In this document: piece after piece, positions 61,600 to 64,000 of the stretch
Position numbering within the stretch: position 1 is the stretch's first letter
Layout of the letters: each line of letters begins with the position of its first letter
Translations under genes and position numbers: made by a program
The notes under the pieces: generated by a model
The model's input: the letters and a program-made list of their open reading frames with translations, nothing else
Told to the model about the DNA's origin: nothing
Databases searched by the model: none
NCBI GenBank assembly: GCA_963820375.1
Contig: CAWFZX010000036.1
Coordinates: 56,637 to 120,636 of the forward strand
Source of the DNA: AWTP1-13 sp963820375
GTDB taxonomy: Bacteria > Pseudomonadota > Alphaproteobacteria > Rhizobiales > Hyphomicrobiaceae
Direction: 5' to 3'
DNA length: 64,000 nt

Positions 61600-62114
61600 G
61601 GGTCAATTATCGCACGGAGCCACCTGGCTGGCCTGCGGCCGATTCGGCACGAGCCCGTGGCCAACGCGACGCGGCCTTGCTCGATGCGTCCGTGCCGCGG
61701 CGTGTGGGCGACGCCTTTGATCCGCTGAAGGGTGGCGCGGCCTGGCACCGGCGCGTGTCGGGCCAAGGCCGAACGGTAGCGCAGACGGCAGCCGGTTTCG
61801 CCACCGCCGCATGTTGCTGCTAGCCGCGCGGACGCGCCGCCACTCGGTTGGCCCAACCTCTGCACGCACTGTGGCCGGCAATGTGACCGAGCATTGGCTG
61901 CCGCCCGATGGCTCAGGGCGACTGTCGCCGCTTCCAGCCGGCGCGCCCGGGGGCTCGTTTTGGCGGGGGGCGAGGGGGTCGGCTACGACCGGCTGCTGCG
62001 AGCAGTGTCCCGCGACGGGCGTGCCCGCGCTGTGCCTCGAGCAGCCGCAACTCGCTGGCGCTGACGCGCCCCAAGCGGCTAAAGTGCCGGCTTGGATCGT
62101 GGCGAGGTAAGGTC
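61600..62114. other. Intergenic region
   Basis: About 515 bases with no supportable gene; promoters of both flanking divergent genes are expected. Confidence 0.4.
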
Positions 62115-62939
62115 GTGATCAAGTGGATTGCCATCAGCGCGGCCAGTCTTGTCGGACTGCTGCCGCATGCAGCCTCGTCGCAATCACCGGCGGTCAAGCA
62201 GGAGGAAGCGCTCATGTCGCAACAAGTCAAAGCCGAGCTGGCGCCGACAGGCGTGTTGCGTGCGGGCATCAACTTGTCGAATTTTCTGCTGGTAACCGGC
62301 AAGACCGCTGCCGGTGATCCGGTTGGCGTGGCGCCCGACATGGCCAGCGAAATCGCCAGGCGGCTGGGTGTCCCCGTGCAATACGTGACCTACAAGACGC
62401 CCGGCGAATTGGCCGACATGGCGGACACGGGCGCGTGGGATATCGGCCTGATCGGCGCCGAGCCGCAGCGCGCGGAGAAGATTGCCTTCACACCGGCCTA
62501 TGTGGAGATCGAGGCGACCTATCTGGTGCCGGCAGGCTCGACACTAAGATCGATCGCCGATGTTGACAGGCCGGGGGTGCGGATCGCTGTCACGGGACGC
62601 AGCGCCTATGGCCTCTGGCTCGATCGCAACATCAAGCAGGCCGAACTGGTGAAATCGGGTACGCTCGACAGCGCCTACGAACAGTTCGTCGCAGACAAGC
62701 TCGATGCGCTGGCCGGTCTGCGGCCACGTTTGCTGTCGGATGTGGAAAAATTACCCGGCTCGCGTATCCTCGATGGCCAGTTCACGGCCGTGCAGCAGGC
62801 GGTTGGAACGGCGCGCCGGAATGCACAGGCTGCCGAATACCTGCGCAACTTCATTGCCGAGGTGAAAGCATCCGGATTTGTCGGCGGGCTGATCGACAAG
62901 CATAAGGTGCGCGGCCTTTCCGTGGCACCGCCCGCATAG
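62115..62939 (+). CDS. Periplasmic solute-binding protein, family 3
   Basis: About 274 residues from GTG 62115. A signal-like hydrophobic start (WIAISAASLVGLLPHAAS) precedes a type II binding fold: LAPTGVLRAGINLSNFLLVT, GVAPDMASEIARRLGVPVQY and WDIGLIGAEPQRAEKIAFTP, then IAVTGRSAYGLWLDRNIKQ. This is the polar amino acid/GltI-like family. No permease or ATPase gene is adjacent, so it may feed a distant transporter or sensor. Assignment of ligand is not possible. Confidence 0.8.
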   Translation: MIKWIAISAASLVGLLPHAASSQSPAVKQEEALMSQQVKAELAPTGVLRAGINLSNFLLVTGKTAAGDPVGVAPDMASEIARRLGVPVQYVTYKTPGELADMADTGAWDIGLIGAEPQRAEKIAFTPAYVEIEATYLVPAGSTLRSIADVDRPGVRIAVTGRSAYGLWLDRNIKQAELVKSGTLDSAYEQFVADKLDALAGLRPRLLSDVEKLPGSRILDGQFTAVQQAVGTARRNAQAAEYLRNFIAEVKASGFVGGLIDKHKVRGLSVAPPA

Positions 62940-63487
62940 GCCCGATCGCCACGCATCCGGAGCCGCGGGTGACTGCCTCTGGCGGCCTTGCGCGGCACGG
63001 GCGGCGTCCTCCTGCCTCGCCTCGCCCGAGCGGTCCCGCGGCAACGACCCTGGTGGGTCGACCGGCTGTCGGATGGGCCAATGCCTGGCGATTGCCAGGG
63101 ACGGCAGCGATTGCTGCTGCAGGCGGCTTGAGCCCGGCCAGGCTTCGCGCCCGGAAAGCCTTGTCGATGCGACCGTTCCTGCCTCGCTGCGCCAGGCGTC
63201 CCCCTGATTTCGACCGCGCCTCTTTTTAGGGCGTGTCCCGAGCCTTGCCTGCTCGATTGGAGGGTCAGGGAGGCCTCCCCGGCATGGAGCCCGCGCGCGG
63301 ACGACCCAGCCGAGCCTTCGAGTTTGCCTCCACTTTCGGCTCGCCGGCCCCCGGAAGTCAGCACCCAACAGGCCTGCCGCGCCCACGAAAGGCCGCGCGG
63401 CCTACCCAATCCCGCCCAGATTACGATCTACATCAAACGCTTAAGGCTAGTGGGGGCAAGACGGGCCGCCCCGTAGAGCAAGGACGC
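62940..63487. other. Intergenic region
   Basis: About 550 bases with no supportable gene; minus-strand open frames here are GC-driven shadows. Confidence 0.4.
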
Positions 63488-64000
63488 ATGTGCGTGTATT
63501 GCCGGTCGCGGATCAGCTGGGTGCTTGCGCTGTCGGTCGTCGTGTCTTGGTTTGTAGGCACGGCGTTTGCGGCCGATGCGATCACCACCGTGGAGGTTGT
63601 GGGCAACCGCACGGTCGGCGCCGAATCGATCCGTAGCCACCTGCGCGCAGGTCGTGCCGGCAACATCAGCGCCGCCCAGATCGACGAGGCCTTAAAGTCC
63701 CTCTTTGCCACCGGATTTTTCGCCGACGTGCGCATTGACCGCCGGGGTGCGAAACTGCTGATCAGCGTGAAGGAAAACCCAGTCATTGCCAAAATTGGCT
63801 TCCAAGGCAATGTCAACGCCGATAAGTCCAAGCTCGAACCGCTTCTTGGGCTCAAAGCCCAGGCGCGCTACACGGCGGCCAAAGCGCATGCCGATGCCCT
63901 CAAGGTTCGTGACTTTTACCGCAGCCAGGGAAGGTTGACGACCGAGGTTGAGGCGAAAGTGAGCACGCGCCCCGATGAACAGGTCGAGGTTACATTTGCC
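63488..64000 (+). CDS. BamA-like outer-membrane assembly protein, N-terminal part only
   Basis: 171 codons up to the window end, with no stop. A signal peptide (VLALSVVVSWFVGTAFA) precedes POTRA domains: ITTVEVVGNRTVGAESIRSH, IDEALKSLFATGFFADVRID and LLISVKENPVIAKIGFQGNV (POTRA 1), then NADKSKLEPLLGL and VRDFYRSQGRLTTEVEAKVS (POTRA 2). The barrel lies beyond the window. The usual chromosomal partners (rseP, lpxD) are not upstream, so it may be a second copy. Confidence 0.85.
   Translation, partial: MCVYCRSRISWVLALSVVVSWFVGTAFAADAITTVEVVGNRTVGAESIRSHLRAGRAGNISAAQIDEALKSLFATGFFADVRIDRRGAKLLISVKENPVIAKIGFQGNVNADKSKLEPLLGLKAQARYTAAKAHADALKVRDFYRSQGRLTTEVEAKVSTRPDEQVEVTFA

Overview
The window looks like chromosomal DNA of a GC-rich alphaproteobacterium of the Hyphomicrobiales (Bradyrhizobium or Xanthobacteraceae-like). 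The basis is the high GC content, a Ku protein with no nearby ligase, a DUF992 protein, a small TFPASDPP-type protein, many acyl-CoA and ABC/TRAP genes, and a tyrosine integrase remnant of a type I associate with rhizobia. No rRNA, tRNA or CRISPR array was recognised. Assignments rest on reading translated sequence and remembered family features; no database search was run.

Layout. 1-5.7 kb: a cut-off class III aminotransferase, a small GNAT protein, a DUF47/PiT phosphate uptake pair, an orphan groEL and a HCCA-isomerase-like DsbA-fold protein. 5.9-29.6 kb: a large catabolic region. It opens with two acyl-CoA dehydrogenases (one frameshifted), a FadJ-like multifunctional protein with two frameshifts and a badly frameshifted outer-membrane protein. 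A TRAP transporter and an IlvD/Edd dehydratase follow. Next comes a minus-strand cluster matching the aerobic 2-aminobenzoyl-CoA (anthranilate) pathway: a fused monooxygenase/reductase, an SDR, a MarR regulator, an aryl-CoA ligase and a RidA-family protein. A divergent plus-strand operon encodes a hydrolase, an acyl-CoA dehydrogenase, a second CoA ligase, an octopine-dehydrogenase-like protein and a 3-hydroxyacyl-CoA dehydrogenase. 29.6-36.4 kb: a NicX-like ring-cleavage dioxygenase behind a four-gene ABC importer, with a divergent PhzS-like flavin monooxygenase and a cupin nearby. This may be an N-heteroaromatic catabolic module.

36.4-53.5 kb: a branched-chain amino acid type ABC operon (livK-livH-livM-livG-livF) split between livH and livM by about 12.2 kb of foreign DNA. 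The island is flanked by a perfect 14-bp direct repeat lying in the 3' end of livH, next to a broken tyrosine integrase. Inside are scrambled caspase and formylglycine-generating-enzyme fragments, a ribbon-helix-helix protein, a partial gene duplication, a broken serine recombinase, a 1440-bp IS701-like element with 18-bp inverted repeats and a 4-bp target duplication, a TPR protein, an outer-membrane protein, a membrane protein with a J-like tail, and a Calx-beta protein. 53.9-64 kb: a soluble quinoprotein-like dehydrogenase with its cytochrome c, Ku with a coupled small gene, several small envelope proteins, a YiiX-like hydrolase, a solute-binding protein and the start of a BamA-like protein that runs off the window.

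Overall the region joins aromatic and acyl-CoA catabolism to its importers. It also contains a decayed integrative island that has separated the two halves of one importer operon.
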